Origin: Bermanella sp047621325 | Lineage (GTDB): Bacteria; Pseudomonadota; Gammaproteobacteria; Pseudomonadales; Oceanobacteraceae | NCBI GenBank assembly: GCA_047621325.1 | Contig: JBLHLT010000015.1 | Location: 1 to 64,000 of the forward strand | Direction of reading: 5' to 3' | DNA length: 64,000 nucleotides | Shown: positions 7,510 through 16,560 of the stretch, in pieces | Layout: every line of letters starts with the position of its first letter | Position numbering within the stretch: position 1 is the stretch's first letter | Notes under the pieces: generated by a model | What the model was told of the DNA's origin: nothing | What the model saw: only the letters and a program-made list of their open reading frames with translations | The model's database searches: none | Translations under genes and position numbers: made by a program

Positions 7510-8343
7510 TTATTTTGCTTCGGCTTCTAACAGGGTGATTAAGCTATCGACGTGAATCAAGGCGCACATGTGATCAACTACCGTGCCCGACAACCATTGC
7601 CGTTTCCCTTGCTGAGAGCGCCATTTCACTTGGTCGGGTTGTAAGCGCACCGTGCTGTGGACTTTCTTACACGCTAATGACCACTTGCTGCGCTGTAATT
7701 GAATGACATAGTCAAAACCCCCTTCAGCAAGGTCGAAGCCTTTTTCTGGCATGATGTATTTTGCTGTGTCGACCACATACAGGTGTTGCTCGTGGTCGAT
7801 ATACGCGCCAATAAACCAATTGGGTCGGCCAATCAGTTGATTGGTTTCATGCTCGACTTTAATAATTTTCCCCAGTGCTTCCATTGGCACGGCCAATTTT
7901 AAGCCACAGACATCAAACAGTAGCACTTCAAATGCTTCTTGTGCCCATTCTGGCGCCAGTGGATAACGCAATTCTTTTGGCTTGGGTTTTAGCTCGTCAA
8001 TGATTTGGCTTTTGCTTTCAACCACCTCGTCAGGTGCTGGCGTTGCTGCGATTTTTTCGACGGGTTTAACGTCAATAGGCGCGGGGACTGGTTTGGGTAT
8101 CTCAAGTTTTACCGTTTCAATAACGGGTTCGGGAGCCGTTTCAATGTCTGCAACCGTTAGTTCATTTACCACGGTTACTTGCGGGTCTAATGCCGTTTTT
8201 TCGTCGAGGTTTGATGCAGCGGCGGTTTCGGTTGACACATCGGGAAATAAATCCACCAGCAGCGTGTCCATATATTCTTGAACAACGGTGGCTACATGAG
8301 CAGACTTGGTAATCGTTGGTTTTGGCGAATTGGGATTATTCAT
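7510..8343 (-). CDS. parP: ParP-like CheW-domain protein (polar array positioning)
   Basis: 277 residues. The first ~135 are acidic and rich in Pro, Val and Thr, likely a disordered linker. The C-terminal half (about 150-275) is a CheW-like domain (FEVLLFDVCGLKLAVPMEALGKII... LYVVDTAKYIM... VIQLQRSKWSLACKKV). In Vibrio ParP has this layout and links the ParA-like ATPase ParC to CheA so that arrays stay at the cell pole. The same gene order parC-parP-cheW occurs here and in Pseudomonas (PA1462-PA1464). An AGGTGA ribosome site precedes the ATG. It starts 7 bp after an unrecognised 103-residue gene. The symbol is assigned by architecture and neighbourhood. Confidence 0.8.
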   Translation of the reverse strand: MNNPNSPKPTITKSAHVATVVQEYMDTLLVDLFPDVSTETAAASNLDEKTALDPQVTVVNELTVADIETAPEPVIETVKLEIPKPVPAPIDVKPVEKIAATPAPDEVVESKSQIIDELKPKPKELRYPLAPEWAQEAFEVLLFDVCGLKLAVPMEALGKIIKVEHETNQLIGRPNWFIGAYIDHEQHLYVVDTAKYIMPEKGFDLAEGGFDYVIQLQRSKWSLACKKVHSTVRLQPDQVKWRSQQGKRQWLSGTVVDHMCALIHVDSLITLLEAEAK

Positions 8344-8350
8344 ACATCAC

Positions 8351-8662
8351 CTATCCCTGAGGTTTAACTCGAATGTTCTGAAATAATATCTGGCTTTGTT
8401 TGAACACATAACGCTGTACTTGCCCTTGCGGCAAGGATTGACCTAATAACAATAATTGCAAAAACGCTTCCCATACCATGTACTCAGAAGCACCCGCCAT
8501 TGTCATCAAGGCAAATGGATCATGACATGGTTGTAATCGACAAGCGACATCAACACTATCTAATGGTTGATAACAAAAAGGTTGAGCAACAGGCGGTAAC
8601 ATCTCATCAAAAAAAAGATTATGGATGTAATCGCTAACGGCTTTATCCGAAGTGCCAGCCAT
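8351..8662 (-). CDS. Hypothetical protein between parC and parP
   Basis: 103 residues, not recognised. It fits tightly into the operon: 3 bp after the parC stop codon and 7 bp before the parP start, so translation is probably coupled (no clear ribosome site is visible). It contains no signal peptide. A hydrophobic helix-like stretch (MVWEAFLQLLLLGQSL, about 62-77) and two Cys near the middle (PFCYQPL, ACRLQPC) stand out. The C-terminus is basic (YVFKQSQILFQNIRVKPQG). The frame is intact and removing it would leave a 320-bp hole in a compact operon, which argues that it is real. A role in array positioning is inferred only from location. Confidence 0.6.
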   Translation of the reverse strand: MAGTSDKAVSDYIHNLFFDEMLPPVAQPFCYQPLDSVDVACRLQPCHDPFALMTMAGASEYMVWEAFLQLLLLGQSLPQGQVQRYVFKQSQILFQNIRVKPQG

Positions 8663-8665
8663 ACG

Positions 8666-9445
8666 CTAAGCCGCACTTGCATGGCTTAGTAAATCACTAA
8701 GCAAATGGCGATAAATTCGAACACCTCGACCGTCAGCGTCTAAGTCTGACGGCACTTTTGCAATGGCACTGGCATCTCGAAATTTTGTATCGACCGGAAT
8801 GGCTTCTGCAAAGACTTGATCACCATACAGTTCACGAATTTTTTTCAGCGCATTTATCGATGCGTGAGTACGTCGATCATAAAGCGTAGGGATAATCGTA
8901 AACGGTAATTGTTTTTTGGTACTTTGCATGACCATACCGAGTGTATGCATCATGCGCTCTAAACCTTTCACGGCTAAAAATTCAGTTTGCACCGGAATCA
9001 ACAAGCGTTGAGCGGCGGCTAACGCATTAATCATCAGCACGCCTAAAATTGGAGGCGTATCGATTAATACAAATTCGTAATCATCCCACAAGCTGGCCAA
9101 TGATTTTGATATGACCAACCCCATACCACCCTGTCCTGCCACCTTGCGCTCTAGGGTGGCCAGTGCGGTACTGGCAGGAAACAAATCAATGCCTTCTTTT
9201 GTGGTATGACGAATAATTTTTTTGGGCAAGTCTTCGGGAACTTTACCTTCGTGCATGAATAAGTCGAAGGTGCTGAACTCTATTTCATCAGGGTCATACT
9301 TAAAGTAACTGGTTAATGAACCATGGGGGTCTAGGTCAACCATTAACACACGGTGACCCTGCTCGCGTAATAACCCTGCAAGACAAACTGTGGTGGTGGT
9401 TTTACCGACACCACCTTTTTGATTAGCTACGGCCCATACGTGCAC
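8666..9445 (-). CDS. parC: ParC, ParA-like ATPase for polar chemotaxis arrays
   Basis: 259 residues, starting at GTG (9445) with AGGAG 6 nt upstream. It has a deviant Walker A motif near the N-terminus (NQKGGVGKTTTTV), a switch I region (VDLDPHGSLTSYF) and a Walker B-like IDTPPILG. The MinD/ParA ATPase family includes ParC, which forms polar foci and recruits chemotaxis arrays through ParP; this is distinct from topoisomerase IV ParC. Its place directly upstream of parP-cheW and downstream of motD matches Vibrio and Pseudomonas. FleN (16561-17373) is a separate member of the same superfamily with a different role. Confidence 0.85.
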   Translation of the reverse strand: MHVWAVANQKGGVGKTTTTVCLAGLLREQGHRVLMVDLDPHGSLTSYFKYDPDEIEFSTFDLFMHEGKVPEDLPKKIIRHTTKEGIDLFPASTALATLERKVAGQGGMGLVISKSLASLWDDYEFVLIDTPPILGVLMINALAAAQRLLIPVQTEFLAVKGLERMMHTLGMVMQSTKKQLPFTIIPTLYDRRTHASINALKKIRELYGDQVFAEAIPVDTKFRDASAIAKVPSDLDADGRGVRIYRHLLSDLLSHASAA

Positions 9446-9539
9446 AACTCACTCCTTGGCCTAAACATCAATTACCGTAAATAACGGCAAAATTATTGAC
9501 CCGCCTAACACTATGCAGGTTCTATTCCTGTTTCTACTA

Positions 9540-10322
9540 TTAAGGATTAGCAGATAAGTGCGCATCCGTCACAGTTTTAATTCGATTAACACTTTCGTTG
9601 GTACTGTGAATTAAGAATAGCACTCGTCGATTGATTGAGCGGCCATCCTCATCGTCATTCGTTGCTATTGGCTGAAAAGGCCCATAGTTCACCGCCGCTA
9701 AGCGCAATGGTGATACATCATCTAATACCAGCAGTTGTAAAATCGCCACACCTTGATTAGCCGCTAGTTGCCAAACATTGTTTTGCGGCACTTGATCATC
9801 AGTGAAAACTTCAACATTAATGAAATTGGGAATAGTTTCGAACACATCGGCCAACAACGACAATATATATTCCCCTTCTGGACTGACCACCGCACTATTG
9901 TCGTTAAAGATATAATCAGTCGGAATCTCCAATTGTAAAAACTCACGAACCCTTTTCAGGTTTACTCGAGGTTTGTTAATAGATTGGTCAATCAAGGCTT
10001 GCAACGAATTATGAAGTCGCTCTTCATTTTTATCTGGGTTCGCTATATCGTCAACGTGTTCATCTGGTGTAGTTAAACTATCCGAAAGTTGAGACATTAA
10101 CGTTTGAAAATCTTGCGGTAATGTCATGGCGGCAGGGTTATCAAATACGCCGACAAATACATCGCTCATCTTCTTAAATTTTTCGTTATTAATCGAAGAC
10201 GATGCATAGAGCACCACAAAAAATGCAAACATTAGTGTCATGAAATCTGCGTAAGACACCATCCAACGCTGGGCATGAACCGACTCAGGTGCTGCGTGTC
10301 GTCTAGGCATTTTTTTTCGCAA
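9540..10322 (-). CDS. motD: MotD, MotB-type flagellar stator protein
   Basis: 260 residues. The N-terminal transmembrane helix has the stator pattern RWMVSYADFMTLMFAFFVVLYA (about 19-40), with the proton-accepting Asp in SYADF. A C-terminal OmpA/MotB peptidoglycan-binding domain (about 130-240) ends in the expected NRRVLFLI. It forms the proton channel with MotC, encoded 3 bp upstream. The frame opens with TTG at 10322, about 11 nt after AAGGGA; an ATG four codons later (10310) lacks a ribosome site, so the true start is uncertain by four residues. A motC/motD pair next to cheB matches Pseudomonas. Confidence 0.92.
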   Translation of the reverse strand: MRKKMPRRHAAPESVHAQRWMVSYADFMTLMFAFFVVLYASSSINNEKFKKMSDVFVGVFDNPAAMTLPQDFQTLMSQLSDSLTTPDEHVDDIANPDKNEERLHNSLQALIDQSINKPRVNLKRVREFLQLEIPTDYIFNDNSAVVSPEGEYILSLLADVFETIPNFINVEVFTDDQVPQNNVWQLAANQGVAILQLLVLDDVSPLRLAAVNYGPFQPIATNDDEDGRSINRRVLFLIHSTNESVNRIKTVTDAHLSANP

Positions 10323-10325
10323 ACA

Positions 10326-11072
10326 TTATTGCGTCCCTTTTTTAATATTTTCATAACGATGGCGAATAGAATTAGGGTGTTCACCTTCGGCAATCGCAAC
10401 CAACCCTTCGATAATAAGCTCGTTATATAGATATTCTTTTCTGACCAAAAATTTAATGCGTTGTGCGATGGGTAGAAAAATTAAATTTGCACTGCCCACG
10501 CCATAAATAGTGGCGACAAATGCGGTGGCAATACCGGGGCCGATTTTGTCTGGATCAGTTAAGCTACCCAGCACTTGCATTAAACCCAAAATAGCGCCCA
10601 AAATACCAATCGTGGGGGCATACCCGCCTAGGCTTTCATACACATGAGCCGCTTGTAAGCCTGCGTCTTCTTGTCGATACAGATCTAGCTCTAAGCTAGA
10701 ACGAATCGCCGTCGGTGTTTGCCCATCGGCCAGTAAATTCAATCCTTTTTTAGCGAGTGATGTTGCCGATATAGCACTGGTTTCTAATCCAATTAGGCCT
10801 TCTTTACGCGCCGTTTGTGACCACTTACATAAGGTATTGAGTAACTCTTCAAGACTGTGTAGCGGCGGATACAGTAACCAAAGGCTGCGACTGAGCGCAC
10901 ACTGCATGACAGCAACGGGGGTTTGAACCAGCACCGCTGCAAAGGTGCCACCAAACACAATGATTGCGGCAGGGCCATTTAACAAAGCAGAATTTAAGCC
11001 GCCCTCAAGCATATTGCCAAGTAATATGGCAGCTATACCCAGCACAATCCCTGCTAGGCCAAGAATATCCAT
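10326..11072 (-). CDS. motC: MotC, MotA-type flagellar stator protein
   Basis: 248 residues with four membrane segments: two near the N-terminus (ILGLAGIVLGIAAILLGNML; AAIIVFGGTFAAVLVQT) and two around 150-200 (YAPTIGILGAILGLMQVL; IATAFVATIYGVGSANLIFLPIA). Between the pairs is the cytoplasmic loop that contacts FliG. The GILGAILGL and ATAFVATIYG motifs are typical of MotA/PomA. The start ATG overlaps the cheB stop by one base (TGATG), indicating translational coupling. With MotD it makes one stator set; a separate motAB may exist elsewhere in the genome. Confidence 0.93.
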   Translation of the reverse strand: MDILGLAGIVLGIAAILLGNMLEGGLNSALLNGPAAIIVFGGTFAAVLVQTPVAVMQCALSRSLWLLYPPLHSLEELLNTLCKWSQTARKEGLIGLETSAISATSLAKKGLNLLADGQTPTAIRSSLELDLYRQEDAGLQAAHVYESLGGYAPTIGILGAILGLMQVLGSLTDPDKIGPGIATAFVATIYGVGSANLIFLPIAQRIKFLVRKEYLYNELIIEGLVAIAEGEHPNSIRHRYENIKKGTQ

Positions 11073-12226
11073 CAGCGGACCTCTTTAATCAACATACCTG
11101 CAATGTCTTGTAAGGGTAAAACCGCATCCGCCAAATTCGCTTTAGCGATGGCCATTGGCATCCCATAAATCACACACGTTTGTTGGTCTTGTGACCAGAT
11201 GAATGAACCGCCTTGTTTCATTAACGCAGCCCCTTCTCTGCCGTCACTGCCCATACCGGTTAACACGATACCCAGTGCTTTACCGGGGTAATGTTTTGCC
11301 GCACTGGCAAATGTAATATCGACACACGGGCGATAATTAACCCGATCATCACCCTCAATAATTCTGACTCGGCCACGCTCTAACATGAGCTGTTGACCAC
11401 CAGGGGCTAGCAAGGCCTGCCCTGCTTTTAATTGATCGCCATCTTGCGCGAGCTTTACATTAATACTGCATAACTTATCTAATCGTTCTGCAAATGCGCC
11501 AGTAAATGAGGCGGGCATATGCTGAATTAAAATAATCGGTTTTGGAAAGTTCGCAGGCAGCCCAGTTAATACTTTTTGTAATGCAACTGGCCCTCCTGTG
11601 CTCGTGCCGATTAGCACAACATCGATCGCATTTAGGCGAGTATTATTCTCAACCCTTTTATCGCTTGTCTCTAATTTTGACGGTGGACTTTTAACAACAG
11701 GCGCTGAGACTATATTAGCTTGGGTACGATGTTCGATAACTGGCGCTGTAACGGCAGGTTTGGATTCAACAACCGGTGTAGGCGTTGTGGTCGATGAGGT
11801 ATAGGACTGGCTTGATGCAGAGCGATTATAATACTTAGCAACATTTCTAATTTTATCGCTTAAAATAGTGCGAATTTTATCGCCACCGCGCTGTAAATCT
11901 TCAAAGTTTTTGGGTAAAAAATCCACTGCACCCGCATCTAATGCATCTAATGTGACACGGGCACCATCGTAAGTAAGCGAAGAAAACATTAAAACCGGAG
12001 TCGGTTTTATTTTCATAATATTACGCAGCGCCGTTAAGCCATCCATAACTGGCATTTCGTAATCCATTGTCACTACGTCGGGTTTTAAACTTTCGACCTT
12101 TTCAATTGCTTCTCGGCCATTGTTAGCAAAACCTACAATTTGAATATCAGTGACAGGTTTAAGAATCTCAGCAATGCGCTTTTGAAAAAAGCCAGAATCG
12201 TCCACCACTAATAATCGTATTGCCAT
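11072..12226 (-). CDS. cheB: CheB protein-glutamate methylesterase, motility cluster
   Basis: 384 residues. The receiver domain (1-~125) has DD at 9-10, phospho-acceptor D55 (VVTMDYEMPVMDG) and the KP-type Lys in VDFLPKNF. A Thr/Pro/Val-rich linker (~135-195) follows, then a CheB methylesterase domain (~200-384) with catalytic Ser in GTSTGGPVALQ, His in ILIQHMPASF and Asp in LTGMGSDGREG. It demethylates and deamidates MCPs when phosphorylated by CheA. No cheR adjoins it, so methylation must come from the CheR at 33212-34036 or another one. It lies between cheA and motC as in Pseudomonas. Confidence 0.95.
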   Translation of the reverse strand: MAIRLLVVDDSGFFQKRIAEILKPVTDIQIVGFANNGREAIEKVESLKPDVVTMDYEMPVMDGLTALRNIMKIKPTPVLMFSSLTYDGARVTLDALDAGAVDFLPKNFEDLQRGGDKIRTILSDKIRNVAKYYNRSASSQSYTSSTTTPTPVVESKPAVTAPVIEHRTQANIVSAPVVKSPPSKLETSDKRVENNTRLNAIDVVLIGTSTGGPVALQKVLTGLPANFPKPIILIQHMPASFTGAFAERLDKLCSINVKLAQDGDQLKAGQALLAPGGQQLMLERGRVRIIEGDDRVNYRPCVDITFASAAKHYPGKALGIVLTGMGSDGREGAALMKQGGSFIWSQDQQTCVIYGMPMAIAKANLADAVLPLQDIAGMLIKEVR

Positions 12227-12297
12227 TGCAACCCCATAAACTCACGATATTCAATATGCATGCAATAGACAAAATGATGCTGATAATAACGGCTTAT

Positions 12298-14484
12298 TTA
12301 CGCCGCTACTAAACTATCCTTCTTGGCATAATGATGAAGCATACTCGGTACATCGAGTATCAATGCGATTCGGCCATCACCGGTAATGGTCGCGCCTGCC
12401 ATGCCGGGTGTTCCTTGCAACATTTTACCCAGTGGCTTAATGACAACTTCTTCTTGACCAATTAATTGATCCACCACAAATCCAACTCTTTGAGTTCCCA
12501 CCGATACCACCACTACATGGCCTTCTTTTTCTGATTTTTCTGATTTTTTAATTTTATGCACTAACCAGTTTTTCAAGTGAAATAATGGCACGGCTTTATC
12601 TCTAACCACCACTACTTCTTGGCCATCTATCACGTTTGTTCTGGTAAGGTCTAAATGAAAGATTTCATTTACGCTTACCAATGGGAAGGCAAATGCTTGA
12701 TCCTGCAACATCACCATCAACGTCGGCATAATCGCTAACGTTAGTGGTACCTTGATCATGATTTTTGAACCACGACCTTGTACAGAGTCAATGTTAAGCG
12801 TGCCATTTAGCTGGGTGATTTTTGTTTTCACCACATCCATGCCCACACCGCGACCTGAGATATCACTTATCTCTGTTTTAGTTGAAAAGCCTGGTGCAAA
12901 AATCAGGTTAAACGATTCAGAGTCGGTTAAACGATCCGCCGCATCTTGATCCATTACGCCTTTATCGACCGCTATTTGCTGTAATTTTTTAGGGTCCATA
13001 CCTTTGCCGTCATCTTGAATCGATAACAGAATATGATCACCTTCTTGCTCAGCCGATAATATCACCGTGCCATTTCTTGATTTACCAGACGCTTCTCGCT
13101 CTTCTGGTTGCTCAATACCGTGATCAACTGCGTTTCGCACTAAGTGGACGAGTGGATCAGCCAGTGCCTCAACCAAGTTTTTATCTAAATCGGTTTCTTC
13201 ACCTTTTAGTTCTAAGGTAACTTCTTTTTTCAAGTTTCGCGCTAAGTCACGTACCACTCGCGGAAAGCGCCCGAATACTTTTTTAATGGGCTGCATTCGA
13301 GTTTTCATAACGGAGGTTTGTAAGTCCCCTGTTACGACATCTAAGTTGGCAACCGCTTTTGCCATTGATTCATCGGTACTTTTTAAACCCAAACGCACTA
13401 AGCGATTACGCACAAGTACTAATTCGCCCACCATATTCATAATGTCATCAAGGCGCTTGGTATCGACACGTACCGTGGTTTCAGCCACCGCAGGTGGTTC
13501 TGCTTTTTTGGCCGCTGCAGCCGCTGGCGCAGGTGGCGCAGATGCTTTGGCAACCGGTGCAGGTGTCGGTGCTGGCGCAGCAGGTGCGGCTTCTTTTGGC
13601 GGCTCGGTTGATGCCGCTGCAGCTGACGCAGGTGCTGAACTGCCACCTTCTATGGTTGGCCCTTTACCTTTACCGTGTAATTTATCTAATAAGTCTTCGA
13701 ATTCAGATTCTGAAATCGTGGCATCGCTATCGCCTTCGGCAACCGGGTCAGCGGCAGCAGGAGCAGCTGGTTTAGCGGTATCTGCTGCTGCATTTTCAGT
13801 TGGGCCTTTGCCCGAGCCATGTAATTTATCAAGCAAGGCTTCAAATTCATCAGGCGTGATTTCGTCAGCCGCATCATCACCACCTGGCGAGATATCAAAT
13901 AAATCATCATCGGCTGCAGCCGCTGGCTTAGGGGCTGCTGGAGCAGCACCATCTGCCGGGGCTTCTAAAGAGTCTAATAAATTTTCGAATTCTTCATCTG
14001 TAATATCGCCATCGTCTGCCGCGGCTTCCGATGTGGGTTCTGCGGCGGGGGCAGGTGCTTCTGCAGCTGGCGCAGCGGGTGGCGGTGTTGCCGTTTCTGG
14101 TTTGGAATATCGTGATAGATCAGCAATCAAAGACGGGTCTGCGGGTTCTGGCATTTCGCCCGCGCGCACAGAGTCAAACATTTCGTTAACGGTGTCTAAC
14201 GCTTTTAGGACCACGTCCATTAAATCGGAGGTAACCGTGCGCTGGCCGTTACGTAAAATATCAAACACGTTTTCAGCCACATGACAACATGCCACTAAGG
14301 GGTCTAGCTGCAAAAAGCCTGCGCCCCCTTTTACCGTATGAAAGCCACGGAAAATAGAGTTCAGTAAATCATGATCATCTGGGCGATTTTCTAAGTCGAC
14401 CAATTGCTCAGATAATAATTCTAGAATTTCACCGGCTTCAACAAGGAAGTCCTGGAGGATTTCTTCATCAGCGTCCAAACTCAT
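12298..14484 (-). CDS. cheA: CheA histidine kinase, motility cluster
   Basis: 728 residues with an AAGGAG ribosome site. The HPt domain (1-~105) carries phospho-acceptor H49 (GFHTVKGG). A ~210-residue Ala/Pro-rich linker (130-340) contains three copies of an acidic helix motif at about 161-173, 209-228 and 257-277 (core EFExLLDxLHGxGKGPT), where a canonical P2 domain would be. Dimerisation begins at VRVDTKRLDDIMNMVGELV. The ATPase domain has HLVRNAVDHGIE, DDGKGMD and GRGVGMDVV. A C-terminal CheW-like domain ends at ~720. It phosphorylates CheY (15290) and CheB. The linker could serve as the ParP-binding or localisation segment known in Vibrio CheA, but this is inference. Confidence 0.96.
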   Translation of the reverse strand: MSLDADEEILQDFLVEAGEILELLSEQLVDLENRPDDHDLLNSIFRGFHTVKGGAGFLQLDPLVACCHVAENVFDILRNGQRTVTSDLMDVVLKALDTVNEMFDSVRAGEMPEPADPSLIADLSRYSKPETATPPPAAPAAEAPAPAAEPTSEAAADDGDITDEEFENLLDSLEAPADGAAPAAPKPAAAADDDLFDISPGGDDAADEITPDEFEALLDKLHGSGKGPTENAAADTAKPAAPAAADPVAEGDSDATISESEFEDLLDKLHGKGKGPTIEGGSSAPASAAAASTEPPKEAAPAAPAPTPAPVAKASAPPAPAAAAAKKAEPPAVAETTVRVDTKRLDDIMNMVGELVLVRNRLVRLGLKSTDESMAKAVANLDVVTGDLQTSVMKTRMQPIKKVFGRFPRVVRDLARNLKKEVTLELKGEETDLDKNLVEALADPLVHLVRNAVDHGIEQPEEREASGKSRNGTVILSAEQEGDHILLSIQDDGKGMDPKKLQQIAVDKGVMDQDAADRLTDSESFNLIFAPGFSTKTEISDISGRGVGMDVVKTKITQLNGTLNIDSVQGRGSKIMIKVPLTLAIMPTLMVMLQDQAFAFPLVSVNEIFHLDLTRTNVIDGQEVVVVRDKAVPLFHLKNWLVHKIKKSEKSEKEGHVVVVSVGTQRVGFVVDQLIGQEEVVIKPLGKMLQGTPGMAGATITGDGRIALILDVPSMLHHYAKKDSLVAA

Positions 14485-14496
14485 CCTTTTACTCCT

Positions 14497-15276
14497 TTAA
14501 AAACCAAGACTCGATAATAAATCATCAACGTCATCTTGGCCTGATGCTACATCTTCGTCATCTTCAGCATTGAGCTGAGGGCCGAGTCCTTTGGTTGGAT
14601 CATGTTCTTCAACAGGGACGTCAACCACAGCATGTTTGATTCCTGTCATTTGATCCACATGGCCTGCCATTGCCACTAAATTCACTAAGCGTGATTCTAC
14701 GTCTGTCACCATTGACGTAATACGCTGAATTACTTGACCGGTTAAATCTTGAAAATCTTGGGCTAATAAAATGTCACTTAAATTGCCGTTTAATTTACGA
14801 GTATTTTTTTCGGTATTTTCTAAAAATTGACTAATGCGCTTTGTTAATTCACGAAATTCTTCTGCGCTTAAATCTTTATTTAAAAAGCGATCCCAATCTT
14901 GTTTAATTTCATTGGCTTCACCTGATATCGCTTCAGAAAGCGGCATGCTTTCATCGACCTTATCCATTGTTTTGTTTGCCGCTTTTGCTGTCATTTCGAC
15001 AACATATTGCAAGCCTTCATGCGCGCCATCTATTTCAGAGGCCGCACCTTGTGAATTACCATCAAGTTTAAAATTCTTGATGGACTCATGTAAGGCTCGA
15101 GTAAGTTGGCCAATCTCTTGGTAGAGATTTTCGTCCCTTACTTTTTGCAAATCCTGAATTAAACCAACGGCGCCAGTCAGATCATTACTTTCGAGCCGAC
15201 CCATTAACTCCTTGGCTTTTTCAGAAAACAGCTTTGCAAACTCATTATTTGAGTATTGAATATCTGCATCTGCCAT
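14497..15276 (-). CDS. cheZ: CheZ, CheY-P phosphatase
   Basis: 259 residues, mostly alpha-helical. The central helical hairpin includes LLAQDFQDLTGQVIQRITSMV, the CheZ signature whose Gln/Asp residues insert into the CheY active site. The C-terminal tail QDDVDDLLSSLGF is the CheY-binding peptide. It is longer than the 214-residue E. coli protein, as usual for gammaproteobacteria with polar flagella. It lies 12 bp upstream of cheA and 13 bp downstream of cheY in the same operon. It dephosphorylates CheY-P to end the motor-switching signal. Confidence 0.95.
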   Translation of the reverse strand: MADADIQYSNNEFAKLFSEKAKELMGRLESNDLTGAVGLIQDLQKVRDENLYQEIGQLTRALHESIKNFKLDGNSQGAASEIDGAHEGLQYVVEMTAKAANKTMDKVDESMPLSEAISGEANEIKQDWDRFLNKDLSAEEFRELTKRISQFLENTEKNTRKLNGNLSDILLAQDFQDLTGQVIQRITSMVTDVESRLVNLVAMAGHVDQMTGIKHAVVDVPVEEHDPTKGLGPQLNAEDDEDVASGQDDVDDLLSSLGF

Positions 15277-15289
15277 GACAATTCCTTAG

Positions 15290-15676
15290 TCAGCCGTCAA
15301 CGCGCTCAAAGATTTTTTCAATCTTTTCCTTAAGCACGGCTGCAGTGAATGGTTTAATAACATAACCATTTACCCCAGCTTGAGCCGCCGCTACAATTTG
15401 GTCACGTTTCGCTTCTGCGGTTACCATGAGTACTGGTAATTTTTTCAAGCGCTCGTCTTCACGCACATGCTTTAACAGTTCAATGCCGGTCATGCCGGGC
15501 ATGTTCCAATCGGTGACTAAGAAATCAAAATCACCGCTTTGCAACATGGGCAAGGCCGTATTACCGTCATCTGCTTCTTGGGTATTGGTGAATCCCAAAT
15601 CCCTTAACAGATTTTTAATGATGCGTCTCATGGTGGAGAAATCGTCCACGACGAGTATTTTCATATTTTTATCCAA
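15290..15676 (-). CDS. cheY: CheY response regulator, motor switch
   Basis: 128 residues. It is a single receiver domain with acidic pair DD at 11-12, phospho-acceptor D56 (LVTDWNMPG), Thr in MVTAEA and Lys in IKPF. The start is taken as TTG at 15676 because GGGAGG lies five bases before it; the ATG four codons later (MKILVVDD) is 17 bases from that site. The sequence is close to the polar-flagellum CheY of Pseudomonas. CheY-P binds FliM (EIDALL motif at its N-terminus, 26844) to switch rotation. The 131-bp gap to fliA probably carries the promoter of the che operon, but no convincing site was identified. Confidence 0.95.
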   Translation of the reverse strand: MDKNMKILVVDDFSTMRRIIKNLLRDLGFTNTQEADDGNTALPMLQSGDFDFLVTDWNMPGMTGIELLKHVREDERLKKLPVLMVTAEAKRDQIVAAAQAGVNGYVIKPFTAAVLKEKIEKIFERVDG

Positions 15677-15807
15677 AGCTACCTCCCAGCGCCCTGGCCA
15701 AGACTCAATTACCTATTTTTTAGTCTAGCCAGTGTTATCAAGTTATCCAGCGGGTTGATGTTAAATATAAGACTAGGCGAATTTGGCCCACTCTAGATAT
15801 CATGATT

Positions 15808-16557
15808 TTACTCGGTTTGTTGTTCGGCCCATTCAGATAAACGGGATCTTAAACGCAACGCTGCTTGGCTGTGTATTTGGCTAACACGTGATTCACTCAC
15901 ATCCAGCACGGCACCAATCTCTTTTAGGTTTAGCTCTTCATCGTAATAAAGGGCAAGTACTAATTGTTCACGTTCAGGTAATTTTGCAATAGCTTGAGCA
16001 AGATGTTGTTGAAAATGTTCGGACTGTAGACCTTCAAAAGGCCCTGTATCATCATGGCTAATGAGGTCGCCCTCACGCTCACCAGGCTGGCTAAGCAAGT
16101 CTTCAAAGCTAAATAAACGTGAACCCATGCCGTCCTGTAGATGTTGATGGTATTCATCTAAGTTCATGTCTAATGCGGCGGCAACTTCGTGATCTTGCGC
16201 ATCACGGCCCGTTTGCGATTCAACAAAGCGAATCGCTTCGGAAATTTTTCGGCTGTTACGATGCACTGAGCGTGGGGCCCAGTCACCTTTACGAATTTCA
16301 TCCAGCATGGCACCTCTAATACGAATACCCGCATAGGTCTCAAAGCTCGCCCCTTTGCTTGGTTCGTACTTACGAGCCGCTTCAATCAAGCCAATCATGC
16401 CTGACTGCACTAAGTCATCCAGTTGCACTGACGCAGGCAAACGCCCCTTTAAATGGTGACCAATGCGTTTCACTAAAGAGGCGTACTCTTCAATGAGCTG
16501 GTTATAGTTCGGATTTTGCTCACCTGTGTACATGGCGAAACCACTTGCTACGGCCAT
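15808..16557 (-). CDS. fliA: FliA, flagellar sigma-28 factor
   Basis: 249 residues. Region 2 includes LDDLVQSGMIGLIEAARKYEPSKGASFETYA and IRGAMLDEIRKGDWAPRSV. Region 4 includes LPEREQLVLALYYDEELNLKEIGAVLDVSESRVSQIHSQA. These are the FliA/WhiG signatures. It directs late flagellar genes such as flagellin and some chemotaxis genes. It starts 3 bp after fleN and so is in the flhA-flhF-fleN-fliA unit. No flgM gene is in this window. Confidence 0.96.
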   Translation of the reverse strand: MAVASGFAMYTGEQNPNYNQLIEEYASLVKRIGHHLKGRLPASVQLDDLVQSGMIGLIEAARKYEPSKGASFETYAGIRIRGAMLDEIRKGDWAPRSVHRNSRKISEAIRFVESQTGRDAQDHEVAAALDMNLDEYHQHLQDGMGSRLFSFEDLLSQPGEREGDLISHDDTGPFEGLQSEHFQQHLAQAIAKLPEREQLVLALYYDEELNLKEIGAVLDVSESRVSQIHSQAALRLRSRLSEWAEQQTE

Positions 16558-16560
16558 AAA

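Noticed and set aside
13286..14284. Plus-strand 332-codon Ala/Ser/Gly-rich frame
   Set aside because: It lies antisense to the Ala/Pro-rich linker of CheA, where GC-rich low-complexity codons leave the other strand open. No ribosome site and no family motif.
15677..15807. Sigma-28 promoter ahead of cheY
   Set aside because: I looked for TAAA-N15-GCCGATAA on the minus strand; only partial matches with wrong spacing were found.
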